A stretch of DNA of 21,005 bases from Conoideocrella luteorostrata (taxonomy: Eukaryota > Ascomycota > Sordariomycetes > Hypocreales > Clavicipitaceae). Below the pieces are notes generated by a model. The model was not told the origin of the DNA, made no database searches, and saw nothing but the letters and a program-made list of their open reading frames with translations. Each line of letters begins with the position of its first letter. Position 1 is the stretch's first letter. A program made the translations under genes and the position numbers. Positions 1-12,000 of this stretch are shown here, in pieces. The stretch lies in the NCBI GenBank assembly GCA_032433595.1, contig JASWJB010000509.1, positions 1-21,005 of the forward strand. Direction: 5' to 3'.

Positions 1-57
1 TGCATGTCAGTTGGTGTACGGAAAATGGCATGTCGCGGCGTCTAGGTTGCAGGATTT

Positions 58-2719
58 CTAGAACATGATCCACTCGGCCTCCGCCCCAGGTCCGCCAAAG
101 CATTTGGCCCAGTTGAAAGGTCCTCGGCAGCCGGCCCTATGACCTCGCAAATCATTGCCTGCCTTGAAGTCACCAGCCCAGAGCTTCTCTAACACATCCA
201 GTGCGGACAAGTTGTTCATGTACCCTGATCGACTCATGATATCGCGACACTTTGTTCGCACGATGTTCTGCTGCAGCTCATTGACACACTCGGATCCGGC
301 GACAAAGAGCGGCCACAGCAGAAACTTCTCCGCTGTGCTACCGGCATCAAGGCTGGTAGCGTAGTAGACGACCTGGCTGACTAGGTTCTGGAAATTCGTG
401 TGGCTGGATGGCGTGCTTTGACCCGCCAGGCGCTCGGTGTAGAGAAGAGCAGCGTAGCGGAAAGCCTCCGACAGGGATCCAAGATCCCGAATCTGCGAAG
501 GGCTTGGAGATCCTGGCAAGGACGCCGCAACCGCCGCAGCGTCAAATTGCCAGTTCTGGAGCGCCAGTCGAGCCTCTTTCCATTCCCTCCAAAACACTGA
601 TCGCCTGTCATCAAATGCAGCCGACGTGCACATGGCTGACGCCAAAATCTCATCGTCATCAAGTACTGTTCCAAAGCCATTGCCATCAAACCGGTGCGAG
701 GGCATGGAATACAAGTCACCAAGTTGTTGCTGTTGGTGTGGCTGCTGCGAGTGATGACTTTGCTGCATGTGAACGCTGCCAACGCTGCTGACGCGCCCTT
801 TGTACCCATGTCCAAGTGGAGATCCCACCATTTGGTTGGGTGGAGGTGTATCTGCACCAGCCCTCGCGGTGGACGCCATATTTTGAACTGGACGATGTTG
901 CGAGAGCAAATTCAATCTGCCGAGTTTGCTAATCGTCTTGAACAATTCCCTGTCGCAGCCGACCAGATTTTCTGCACCTAGGGGCAGAAGCGGTGACCCA
1001 TCATCCAGCCCGGGAGTTAGTTGTGCTTCGCGATCATTGATGCTGGCTGAAATAGCGTCGAAGTATGTAAACAAAGCTTCAATCCAAGCCGAGCCTCTGG
1101 ATGGACCAAATTGTTCCGTTCTCATGGCCAATATCTTCTTCACGCCAGCAAATTGAGTATGGAATTTTGCCACTCCAGATTCAACCATTCGATAATGACA
1201 AAGGAGTAAGATCGTGGCTAGTACAGAGTCATATGTAGACTTGATAGGATCGTTAAGTTGCTCATTGAGAAGGTTAACTGCTAGGTTTCGGTGTTGAAAT
1301 TCCTCAGCCAAAGGTGGGTCGTCTGGCTGTCGATCACCCAAACTGTCAATTGCATTCTTTTCAGTCATGAGTCTGTCGAACAGTTCCCGAGTGTCTTGCC
1401 CCAGGCTGAGCTTCCTCTTCATTCTCAAATTGCAGGCAGACAAGGCGCAAATCGCATGTTGAAGGCTCTGGCTGTGAGCTGCCAGCTGAAGAATGTGATC
1501 ACGGAATGGATTGTGAGGTCCGTCAATATACACCATGGAGGGAGCGATCGTATTCTTGTAGTAGTCCATGAAAAATGGCATCCTCGCGACGAGGTCTGGG
1601 CTGACTCGCATGGCGTCTGGCTCTCGAAGAATTGTTGGCCATCTATTCGGGGCGTTTTCGGATTGCGGCGATTGCAGCTCGTCTTCTCGAGGGTGGGACG
1701 CTGTCCAACTGTGGCCAGCAGGGCTGCATCCTGCGTTGTAAACGTCGACTTGTGGAACACCTACTGCCTCATTAGAATGGGAAGGCTGGACAAGGCGCCA
1801 TGTGATGCTCACTGAGGCTGTCACACTCCCGCATCAGCTTGTGGCTCAGGTGTGTATCGAACGGGTCCAAATGAGAGTTGAGACTCGAGCTCTGTTCTGA
1901 TGCGGCGTATACCAAGCCGGGACATGACGTTGGCACACGGACGTGATCAAGGACGAGTCCTGAGGGAGGACTTTGGGCTATTGGGGAATGTTGATTCCCA
2001 GGATATCCATCATACATAACTGTGGATCCGCTGCCAAACGGCATCTCATCTCGGGAGTATGTTTGGCTTAGCGGAGAGAGGTAGTCGACATCGCTAACAG
2101 AATCGACTGACGATGAGAGACCGTCGGTAATCAGAGGCAGAGGAAATTTGGAGTACTTCGGTGTGGCGTCTTGTGAGTGTACAAGGCCAGAGTAGTGCAT
2201 GCTGTTCCAGCTGTGATGAGATACATGCGCCGCACCATCTGAATGGGACATGGCGAGATAATCGTATCCGTGGCCTGGATATGAGTTGGCTGGAGTCGAG
2301 CTGGAATGCGTTACTGAGGGGATGTCGATGGGGCCACGATATCTGCGGACTTCCTCCTGCTCTACCCAGTGAGCAGCCATGACGGCAGCCGTCGAATTAG
2401 CACGGCCACGAGTCACAGGAGATTTCTTGGGTTCACGAGACACAGGAGGCGCCTTGGCGATAGGCAGAGAGAGGCCGCGAAGCTTTCCCCGGCTAGCAAC
2501 GCCGACACCCCAGGTCAATTGAGTCTTGTACCCAGAGCATTCGTTCCCGATTTCCAGACATTGTGAACAGTACGGCCGTCTGCGGTCACATTTGACGTTT
2601 CTTTTTGAGCAAGTAAAGCAGTCATCAGCCGCGCCACCAGCGGGAGCACGTCTTCTGCGCTTACGAACTGCAGCTGCGTCTTTGACTGAGACCGTCTGCT
2701 GTGAGAGGGGAGCTGTCAT
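58..2719 (-). CDS. Zn2Cys6 fungal transcription factor (Fungal_trans_2/DUF3468 type), two exons
   Basis: Predicted nuclear DNA-binding regulator of 870 residues, joined as complement(58..1763,1813..2719). Residues 34-61 carry six cysteines spaced CX2CX6CX6CX2CX6C (C34, C37, C44, C51, C54, C61), the zinc binuclear cluster, preceded by a basic run KRRRRR at 20-25 that could be a nuclear localisation signal. A conserved-looking stretch LTWGVGVASRGKLRG follows. A low-complexity Ser/His/Pro linker leads to a helical domain from about residue 363 to the end, of the Fungal_trans_2 type, interrupted by a Gln/His-rich loop near 634-650. The start at 2719 is the first in-frame ATG and has A at -3; the frame is open further upstream but only from a TTG. 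The stop is TAG at 58-60. The target genes and inducer are unknown. The family call is solid from the cysteine motif; the subfamily is from memory. Confidence 0.9.
1764..1812 (-). other. 49-nt spliceosomal intron in the Zn2Cys6 regulator
   Basis: On the minus strand the donor is GTGAGC (first base 1812) and the acceptor is GAGGCAG (last base 1764), with a CTAAT branch-like element near the 3' end. Without splicing the upstream frame meets a TAA within the intron. Removing exactly 49 nt joins phase-1 base A to TA and gives an isoleucine codon at residue 303, and both flanking frames stay open. This makes one gene from two abutting open frames. Confidence 0.85.
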
Positions 2720-3227
2720 GATCACACCAAGATGCTTGGTCTTCGATTGTCTCTCAGTAGCTTCAAATCTTGTACCCGCCCTTTGTCGATTCTGCAACAC
2801 TGTCCGGGCGTAATATACCAGAGGTGGAAAACAAGGCAAAAGTGACACAAATTTTCGTTGTGACACCTTCTTACACGACCACAACAGAACCTTCTATATA
2901 GAGAGAGAAGATTTGCAGAGCAGTTGCCACAAGCGTAAAGAAAGTTATAAGTTGTTGGGTAGAGGGTGACAGAGAAGAGAGAGACGAGGTATGAAGATTG
3001 TGGGTGAGAATATAGGACTCGAGAAGGTGTGATGTACGAGACAAACGGTCTGATGCAGTAGTTGCATGCAGAAGAAGGGAACGGGTGGTAAGTAGGTTAT
3101 GTAGGTGAGTCTTGTATACGATTAAGTGTAAAGAAGTTGAGGCGCCCGGCTCCGTTGATATGGACCATGGACTAGGGACGAGTGGCACTAGCATGGCAGC
3201 GGTGGGAAAACATCTGGATTTCTCCAT
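2720..3227 (-). promoter_or_regulatory. CT-rich leader/promoter region of the Zn2Cys6 regulator
   Basis: Read on the minus strand this stretch is rich in C and T with CTCTCT runs, as is common before filamentous-fungal start codons. A TATATA element lies at 2895-2900, about 175 nt before the ATG, and is the best core-promoter candidate. A 118-codon frame with a genuine ATG (3227 down to 2871) also lies here. It is Ser/Thr/Leu-rich in the way CT-rich DNA forces, so I treat it as a possible upstream ORF or chance rather than a gene. The transcription start is not determinable. Confidence 0.4.
2895..2900 (-). promoter_or_regulatory. possible TATA box for the Zn2Cys6 regulator
   Basis: TATATA within CTCTCTATATAGAAGG on the minus strand, about 175 nt upstream of the ATG at 2719. 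Position and context fit a core promoter but the hexamer is weak evidence alone. Confidence 0.25.
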
Positions 3228-6200
3228 ATGTAATCCGTACGGAGTATTGTATCCATCATGTCCACGATGCTAGTTCTCCGTACGGTAACGATATGGTACT
3301 CGTTGGCCCCAGCTCCAGTCCCAGTCCCGGGACCAGCGAGGAACAGAGTGAACGAGCCAGCAAAATCCGGTGGTGTGGTGTGCCACTGGTCGTGTAGTTC
3401 CACAAGCACAACGGACATCTAACACAAGTAACATGGGACGGTGGGATATCTGGAGAAATATGGATTGAGGGTGTGTTTTTGGGGTGCCTTGGGGGCGTCC
3501 CTCACGCCGTGGTGGTTGCCGGAGTAGACAGACAGCTAGCAAAGCACGCACCAAGGCGTGAAGGTAATGACCATGAGGGGATCAGCGGGGAGAGGACCGT
3601 CGCATGAGAGGGTCTGATGGAGTTATGGGGCAATGGGTCCCTTCAATTCAACACCTTGGAGCCCCTGTCCAGTTCGGGGGAGGGAGGGGGTGGGCAATGG
3701 CCTGGTTGGAGCCTCCGTTATGGCGAGCCAGTCGCCACTTGATGTCAAGTTGTACTGAACGGAATAGTGAGGAAGCGATGGCTATGCTACTATGGTCGTG
3801 ACTCGGCAGTGGAGGGTCATACATCAGCGCATCCGCTGAACATCGTGTTGCACAAGGGAATGCAAGCCTTTCCGATGCTACTTCCTATGCTTGACTTGAT
3901 TTGATGGCTTGGAAGGGAAGTGAGGCGTCCGAGGGAATATCGTATTAGTTTGGAGGAGCAGAGTGGTGCTTGATGCTCGTCGGCGGACCAGAACGCTCTC
4001 TGGGTTGCAGTCCATGAGAAACGCCTGCTTTATCCCCGCCGTCCGCACGTATATGTGCCCCGTACTCCGTACATCGACATGAACCGGTGCATGCATGGCG
4101 CGTGGTGTCTAGGAGCATTTTCTTGCGAGGGTCGACCTTGGCCGACAGAACCAAACTTCCCCTATCGATAAGGAGACCGGTCCGTCTGTATGGGGCTTGG
4201 ACGGAGTGGGCAAGCATAAGCATACAATGCCATAGAGTGATTGCAGGAACATGAGGACCTGAACTAAGATGGAGGGGCGAAGGATATGTTGGTTTTGAAG
4301 TCCATTTTGCCTTGACTAGGTCGCGGGTGAGGTACCAGCTTGCATCCAGCGCCTACTACCACTGACTTTGGGGTGTGTCAGAGGGCGTGTAGAGATGAAA
4401 TTTTGGAGGTTTTTGGGGATCAGAGGGGCAACTAACAAGGACCAATGGCGCGGCTCCATGCCACAAAATCACTCCTGCGCACAATTGCCTGGTCGAAAGC
4501 TCTTCCAATCTGGTGCCCAGGCAGCCAGTACACAGTCCAACTTGGACGACCGACAAGTCACGGCACCCGAGTTGATTTCCATGCTGTATCGTGTTGCTTA
4601 AAAGTAATATAGTATGGCGGCGATGTTGGAGACGCTCCGCATCCCGCGTCCTCTCCACCGACCATCGACGGCCCCCCCCTTCTGAGCCCAACTCACTATA
4701 CACCCGTATTGTATGGTAGCACGTCAAGCATCACGAGGACCACACCCTGTGAGTCGCCAGGGACCATTATTGGTATTTCCTTCTCCAAGATGCGGAGAAA
4801 GGGAAAGGCCCAAGGTTGCAATGGCATCGAGACGGCTCTTAAATGCAAAGCATGGAGAAACCCCATGCTCCCTATTCGGACGTCTACTCATCTCTTGAGT
4901 TCCAGGCGTCGCGATTGCTCAGTTCTTGTCAGCTTAGGGTGATCTAGAAACTAGGCACCAAACAGTGCCAAGGAGGAACCATGCAAACACGCGAGCTAGC
5001 TTTGGACCCGTTTTCGCGATATAGCGCTCAGTAGATTCAACATATTACTCCGTTGTAATACGTGGTAGGTCTGGCAGGCAGAACATTCGGCGAAACCCCA
5101 AGGAAACGCCCTATTCTTCCATCCGTGGTCTCCGCGATAAAATTCAGGGCCCTGGATGCTTTGTGGCTTGTCTTGGGCCACACCGGGTTGGTGTCGGCGC
5201 GAAGGAGAGAGTACGCTAATCAGCTCGCACCGGCACCTCTGCCAGTTTGTCTCTAGCGTCCAACAAACCTGCGTAGTGCCAGGTCCTTTTGTAAAAGCCC
5301 ACTTAGACACCCACTCGGCGCGGGCACTTCTGGACCGGTATTTACCAGATGCTGAGGCGCTTTTTCATGCGAGGACAAGGGAATATAGTCATCTGCTAGG
5401 CAGCCTATTAATGTATCTACCAGCCGAAACCCCGTCATTTATCGATCCAGACATAGCCAAAGGACAAAATGTTATAGGTGGGGGGATGTTCGAAGTATGG
5501 AGTAGAGTCGTGACACCGGACTGCTTTCAGAGTAATACTGAAAAACCGGTCCGCCCCAAGAAGAACCCAGCGTAAGGGTTCTTGCCGGCGTTCAAACACG
5601 TCGCTCCGAATGACATGCAGCCCGTTGCATTGTATGGCGTTATCACCCATTACACAGGCCGACGCCAGTGACCAGGGGTAACTCCAGATGACCCCTCCCA
5701 AGTTTGTTGGCATCATGCAGAAGACATAGCGTGAGTGGCTACAACACACATTCCATGTCAAGTGCACGTTGCTGTCTAGTCCGAGAGCTCAAGTGAAGGA
5801 GAAATCACAATGTGGCTATTCTGACTGGACTGGCTGGTGTGCTGAAACCCACTGATGTGTGATTCTTATCACAAACTAAATGCCTGGGCGGCGGATACGC
5901 AACCGAATGTTGAGGAGTGGATCAACCGTCTTTGTTCTGCCAACTTTAATTTGTTCGTTTCAGGCGTAATAACGTCAGGCGAACTGTTGATGTGCCCTGT
6001 GTCAACATCGGGGTAAAAGAACAAGGAACTTTGTTTGGTCTGCCATCATCCAATCTTCAAGCATGGGTGTTTAACCTGGGTGACCCGGCAGGAAATTTCG
6101 GGCATTTTGATGTCACCACTGAGCGACGGACACAAGTCCAGTTGTCAATGGAAGGATACGCCTTTATCACAAAAGTCCGGAGCATGCATGTATACCATGG

Positions 6201-8419
6201 GAGATGTAAGCTGGTGTACTCCGTACAGAGGTGGACGCCTCAAAGCTTGTCCTGAGTAGGCTACCTCAAGTGGCTCCTCGTCTCGAGGTCGCCGCTCTCC
6301 TCGGATCGTGGCGTTGCTCGGTTGGGCATTGGCAAATGCACCTTAACCTGCGCTCGGTCGGCGTGATGTGAATTAGCACTCATGATTAACGTCGGCGTAG
6401 TAATTTTTGCCCTGCCGCATGGACTCGAACATGTCGGCAAAGACTAAGATGTGCCATGCTTATTGGTGTAGAGTACGAGGCGTCGAGACCAAGCAAGCCA
6501 AGCAAGCCAAGAACGGCAGCCACCACGCAGAAAGGCTTCCACGCGCTTTTCTATCCGCTGCACAGAATGAAATCGGAAGTAGGCACAGAGATTGAGCCGT
6601 TTCTGATGCCGATGAGGTGCGCGGCTGCACATCCTCTTGGGTGAAGCTGTCTGTGGCTGCGCTGGCGTGCAATCCTGCCTTGGTTGCGGCTCCCTCAACT
6701 CGGCCGACTAGCTCTTTCCTTGCCAGTATCATGCCCACTTACATCATCGCGTCTTCTGTGGCAATCGAGAGTGGCCATAGCAGATTTCTTGCATTCTGAA
6801 CCCCATTTGAGCCAGAAGCCACAACAGGTCACTAACTGCCGCCACTACACCTTTCTGCCTTGCTGGGCTGCATTTTCCTCTGCCGATGATCTCATTGACG
6901 CCTTTCACGATACCCTGGCCTCGATGTGGCCAGCCTAGGATAGCAATGCTGGAACTTCAGAGGCAAGCGTCAGTCCAATCCCAAATGTGGCGGTCTCCAA
7001 ACTCCTAGACCGCAATCTAGCCTCAACATTTGAACCCCGATCAGCATCGCCTGCACGTTGCAGATCCCTAGCCTCCCATGTGGAATCACTCTTATCTCCT
7101 AGCGAAGGACCAAGAAGAAGATTTCCATCAGTCATCACGCCCCTTTCAGCGAGGATGAGTAACTACATCACCTGATAGTACTGCCTAGAACCCTGTCATC
7201 ACCACCCTACATACAAGTTCCTTCCAATAGATGGAGGCAAAACTTGGGCAGAAACCACTCGTCATACGGCCCCAAGCCACACGCGCCACTACGACGACAA
7301 GACGGGAGATGGGCATTATTACCCCAGCCAGCCACCACGTCGACGGCTGTTTCACAACCCAACATGCAAACTGACAATTGACAGCCCACGTTCACCGCAA
7401 CCCTACGAAGAAAGAAAGCATATGGTACTCCGTACTGAGCGAACACTCCGAGCTGTCCGAGCACTTTGGGGTGGTCGGCATTGCGTGGCCCTGCTTCAAT
7501 TGCCAGCAAGAGTCAAGCCCGTAAGGAGCACAAAAAATAGGTAGAGCCTTCTCCTCCCTTTCGCGGCAAGCTACTGCCAGGTGTTCGCATAATAGCAGCA
7601 GATTTCGCATGCGTGTCTCAGTTTCGTTCGCAGCGATCGTCCTCTTCTAGAAGCTCAAAACAGAGTGCAATTGGAAGGTCTGGCCACAGGTGTACGGTAA
7701 GGCTTCCAGCCCCACATCTTCGTGAGCTTACTCGGATCTTTGCCGACGCCAGTGCAGGATCAGCACTCAAAGGCCGCGTGGAGATAACTTCATTGCGTTT
7801 AAGTATATTGGATTTTCGACATGCTCATATTTTACTTCTATTGAGAGGGAGGTTTGGCGTCAGCTCTCACTTGTGGCTTTTTCAAGCTCCATAGCCAGAG
7901 ATGTCTTGGCGTATATCTAGGGTAGTTTGGACCATATCAAAATTACTGCAATCCTACCCAGTACCAAGTATGGAGAAGCAAAGCACGGAGAGCCCATTAA
8001 TCAGATGTAGACCACACAGCTGTTGATTGGCCCAAAGCAGGACATAACTCAAAATTGGGCTTGGAGTTTACCGTAGCCCGGTGTGACTAAAGCAGGCATT
8101 AGTGATGTCGATCAAGGTGCAGAACAGAAACTTTCGACCTTTTGAAGGCGCTTGTCGCACAACGACAAGGTTGATCAACAACAAGATTGCCATTCCGACG
8201 GCGGAAAAAGAAGAAATTGGAAACAGCGTTTTTAATGCGGTTCAGTCGTATCAGTGGAGGTTCTGGTTCAGTCTTCCCTGTTTCGAAAAGGTCAGCGAAT
8301 TCCAATTCTGGTACGGCGTTAAGCCTGGTAAAAACCAGTTTTCCGTGGTGTGACCCTCTTTAATCGCCCGATTCATTATTCCAGGCCGCTGTCGTCGTTC
8401 ATGTGGAAATTGCAGGACA
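3228..8419. other. intergenic spacer with no supportable gene
   Basis: Both strands hold only short open frames, the longest 139 codons at 5156-5575 plus, with no recognisable domain, conserved motif or convincing splice structure. It contains TACGGAGTA copies at 3238, 4063, 6217 and 7426 and a 9-bp tandem repeat at 6491-6511. I found no tRNA, rRNA, transposase motif or long terminal repeats by eye. Confidence 0.6.
6491..6511. repeat. short tandem repeat, AAGCAAGCC x2.3
   Basis: The 9-bp unit AAGCAAGCC occurs twice in a row (6491-6499 and 6500-6508), followed by a partial third copy AAG. It is a small simple-sequence tract in noncoding DNA. Confidence 0.8.
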
Positions 8420-9031
8420 ATGTTTCCTGTGGCTCAGTCTCATCAGGAAAGACGTGGTCCATGGACCTCACACTTGTTGAAGCCACTTGCAAATTTCGAA
8501 GTCAGGGTGTCTTGTACCTGGTTGGCAAGGGGCTTTTACCACCACTGGGTTGTCACACCTCCAAATGCCCTGCGAGTGTTACGGGACTCTACTAGTAAAA
8601 AGGAGGGAGGGGTTGAGCGCCTGTTCTATTTGGCTAGCATTCTTCTGGGCTGGCATTGCTGGTTCAGCTCGCCTACCCACGATGTCAAGTCTGTACGAGC
8701 AGATGTGTGCCTCAGGCCAAGAAGATCCGGTCCTTCCCCCCAAACCGACAAGGGCAAGGCTAGGAACAATATCTCCATGATTACTATGATAGGCCAGCAC
8801 CTTGGCCCCAGAAGCAACGAGGAACGCCTTGTGGAAGCCAGCCAGGGGCGCGATTGGAGTCTAAGCCTCTCCAGATACAAAAAGCCCTGCCCATCCGAGT
8901 CTAGTTCACTAGTCCGTTGCTGGTGTGGGTTCTGGCTAATGCACGTAGCCATTGCCGCCTCTTCTCCCTCAACAGTTGACCATTCTTCAAGAGATTCTTC
9001 GATGGCGGTCAAGTATTTTGGTCAGCGGTGA
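8420..9031 (+). other. stretch unusually open on both strands, no recognisable product
   Basis: A 203-codon plus-strand frame begins at an ATG at 8420 and ends at 9031. A second plus frame of 97 codons (8487-8780) and a minus frame of 128 codons (8626-9012) overlap it. The minus frame begins with an acidic N-terminus (MTAIEESLEEWSTVEGEEAA), while the plus frame reads like a mixture of Trp, Ser, Arg and Cys with no domain. A frame of 203 codons is only mildly unlikely by chance in 21 kb of balanced composition. This could be an unrecognised or decayed gene, or simply a stop-poor patch; I do not assign a CDS. Confidence 0.2.
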
Positions 9032-12000
9032 GAGGAATAAAATAGACAAAGCCCAGTGCACTTATCTACGCCCCGAATCGGGACTCTCATATCCCGGCTT
9101 ATTTCTGCTAAATGACTACTTACCCAAGTAGCCTAAGCTATTCTCTCGTCCTCATACAGCCAAACTTCGGCATGTGGGAGCCTTTCGTTCTAGTTGCAAA
9201 GTCGAAATCGAAATAACCACCAACCTAACATCCAGCATTCATTCCTATGGCTCTAGTGCCTAAGGCATTGAAACCCCGCTAAAAGGCAGCTTGGTTGAAA
9301 GCTTGGCTTCCCCGCACGCTCCTCACTCGGTTCGCCAATTGCCGAGTTTGGATGTAAGTTGATTCAGAGAAACACCACAACAGGCCGAGGTGCATAGTAT
9401 ATCAAATGACTAGAATCGATTGACCTGTCTTGTTGCGAGGTTTATCGATTGTTGGCAGCTGTAACTATGATCGGATTCGAGATTTCAGTCTAATACACTT
9501 GCTATCATTGTGGGCCCCGACAGACGAGTAATATGATGCCCGCACTCAGTCCTAAGCTACGTAGGCTCAAAATCTCCGGATTCGCACTTGCTTTCGAATC
9601 CTTTCTTGGCATTGTACCATCATCTAAGTGGCCCGGTATGCCTCGCCTTGTGCCGGCAAGTTTAGCAGCGGAACAAGGTCCCGTTCATCGGAATTTATCC
9701 ATGTATGGTCGGAGCCGACCCTGCCAGGTGAATATCGATGCAACTCAATCAATATCGCAAACGTTATCGTCTCTTACAGTCACCCTATTCTCAACACCCT
9801 AATGCCAAGAATCCACAAGTCCATCCAAGGCTCTTATCAGCCCCAGTTCCGTGCACCAATAGGTCAAGTACGCGGGCAGCGTTCCCATGTGTAGAAAATA
9901 CGATTGTTCAAAGATTTGGGATCATTGCAGCAAGCTGACAGGACGAAATGACTCCTCCCATACTAAATAGCCTATCTCATAGTGGTTCTACGAGTTTGGA
10001 CCTCACATCTTCATTTGCCATTGAATTCAGATCAAGAAAACTGTGAGAATAGATTCCCTCGCTTATACGATATCCTTGCCTCCATCCTAGATGTCCAATT
10101 CGGAGATCTACTCTGGAAAGACGTGTGCGTGGCGGGATCAAACAGCTTCTACTGCTTTCTTCTCCCACTCCAGGGTGGCGGAAAACCGGCTGGAAGGTTG
10201 CGCTGGCAGTACATGAAGACTTGATGGTCATTACACCTGGGTCACTGTAATCCCGGATAGTTCCTGGAGCATACACACGCGGATATGCATCTTGTCCCCA
10301 GACAGAAGTTGTCTGCTGACACACGATTTCCCCGCAAAGATGGGGTTTCTCGGGAAGACCCCATCGGCGGGCCCCTGGCACCAAACCTTGAACGCAACCA
10401 TGATGGCTGCATGGAAGTTGGGGTGATTTTCAATAACGTAATGACTGGCACTAATTATTGTCTACGATACCGAATAGGCTGTGGCCTCTTTGCGTACATT
10501 TCTTTTGGTAAGCCTTTCACTTAGCTCTACCCTACTTTTTTATTACCGGCCGGCAAGCCGTCCAAGGACAGTGGCTTTGCTGCGAGCGACCTCGTCTCGA
10601 AATTAATGCGAAGGTGAGGCAAATTCGCCTATATTCCCATAGTATGGAAAAGGCTTTCTCATATTATCAGCACTAATTGCCTGCCTGCCTGCCGCACTAT
10701 TAAAACACAAAATAAGCACGGCAACGGTGGGGGACAAGCTGCGTTGGCGATTTGTTCACGCGGCTGGCCCGCCAAACGTCGTGGGATTTCTCTGAACAGA
10801 AGTTCGATATGATATCATGTTCGATAAACAAGCGGCCTGTGCTTCAGCCTCTTGATTGCCAACACGTGGAATGCACCGCATCCCCATGGGGTTGTGGTAC
10901 CACACATACCCGTTCTCCAGACTTTGACCAAGCCGCCATTGCGACTGCATTGCATCCATATGCGAGCATTCCAGCGAAATGTACCGGAGGAAAGAAGCTC
11001 GAAATCTGCTACTCTGGGTGCTTCGGGCACATATGGAGATAGACGAAGCTATTATGTACATAAGTACCTTGTCGGCAGGGGCGTGGCAGGAACCGTTCTG
11101 TTTCGGTGCAACCCCCGCCCTGCAGACGCAAAAGTTCCTGGAAGTTCAGAGCGGCACAAAGGCGACATGGCCACCCCAAAACACATCGTGGACGAAGTAA
11201 TGCACCCGCATCAGCCATACACCTATCTATCGGCTCATAATGGGATGTGCCAACATACTTGGGCGTTTCCCGTTATGTACCATTGTCGATTTCGGTGTTG
11301 CGTTACTTGGAGTATGATAAGGTGTACGGAGTACGTTGTCCTACAATGCGGACCAGGCTACAAGTCAGGTGCGTGTATAATAAATAATACCTTGGTGGAT
11401 ATTCATCAACTCCTGAGCGTCGGAGTAAGCACCTGAGCTCTGAGGATACATGTTTCGAGCTTTCCAACGGCATGATGAGTTAGTCTCAGTCGAACTCGAC
11501 TTTGGCCATCATCGTTCCCGCTAATGCCCGTGCGGGTCTGGACGGAAGTTGGTAAGTAGGAACTGCTCTTCCCCGCGTGTAACATGCCGCTTGCTTGCCC
11601 CCACGACGATCGTTCCCGTCAAAAGTAATCGCCAAGATTCATGGACGTTTACTTGCCTTAATTCGCACCTTGCTTCGGATGTTTTGGTATCGCGAAGGAG
11701 GACATCACCGGATGTGACAATATGCAAAGACATGGCACAAAGTTGGGATGAACTCTGCTGAGCTACCTCTAGTTTTGTCGTCGCCACCTACCGGGGTTTT
11801 TCTCCCCTCATCGAATCAGAAGCAAAGCCTTTTCGCAGGTCATGGGAGGCCGACATTTGTGCCCTGTGATGGTCTAAGACCTGAGGATCGCGTTTTCCGC
11901 CACAAGGACGGTCAGAGTGTAGATTGAAGCATCCCAGTCGCTAGGTGAATTGGGCCGCAAGTAGCCATCATTCACACCCTAACCGGCCCCGGCAAGATCT

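Noticed and set aside
381..857. 158-codon minus frame and overlapping plus frames inside the regulator
   Set aside because: Shadows of the confident Zn2Cys6 coding frame, with no domain of their own.
5156..5575. 139-codon plus frame
   Set aside because: No recognisable motif, and its length is within chance for this much DNA. The C-terminal half looks mildly protein-like but nothing supports it.
6400..6440. GTTCGAGTCC-like T-loop on the minus strand, possible tRNA
   Set aside because: The flanking bases do not form a T-arm stem, and no anticodon arm or acceptor stem could be placed.
9977..10384. 135-codon minus frame
   Set aside because: Begins with TTG, has no domain and no convincing promoter context.
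10852..11436. 194-codon plus frame
   Set aside because: Opens with TTG rather than ATG, is rich in Cys, His and Pro without a pattern, and carries a TACGGAGTA copy inside it. Such a length is only mildly unusual by chance.
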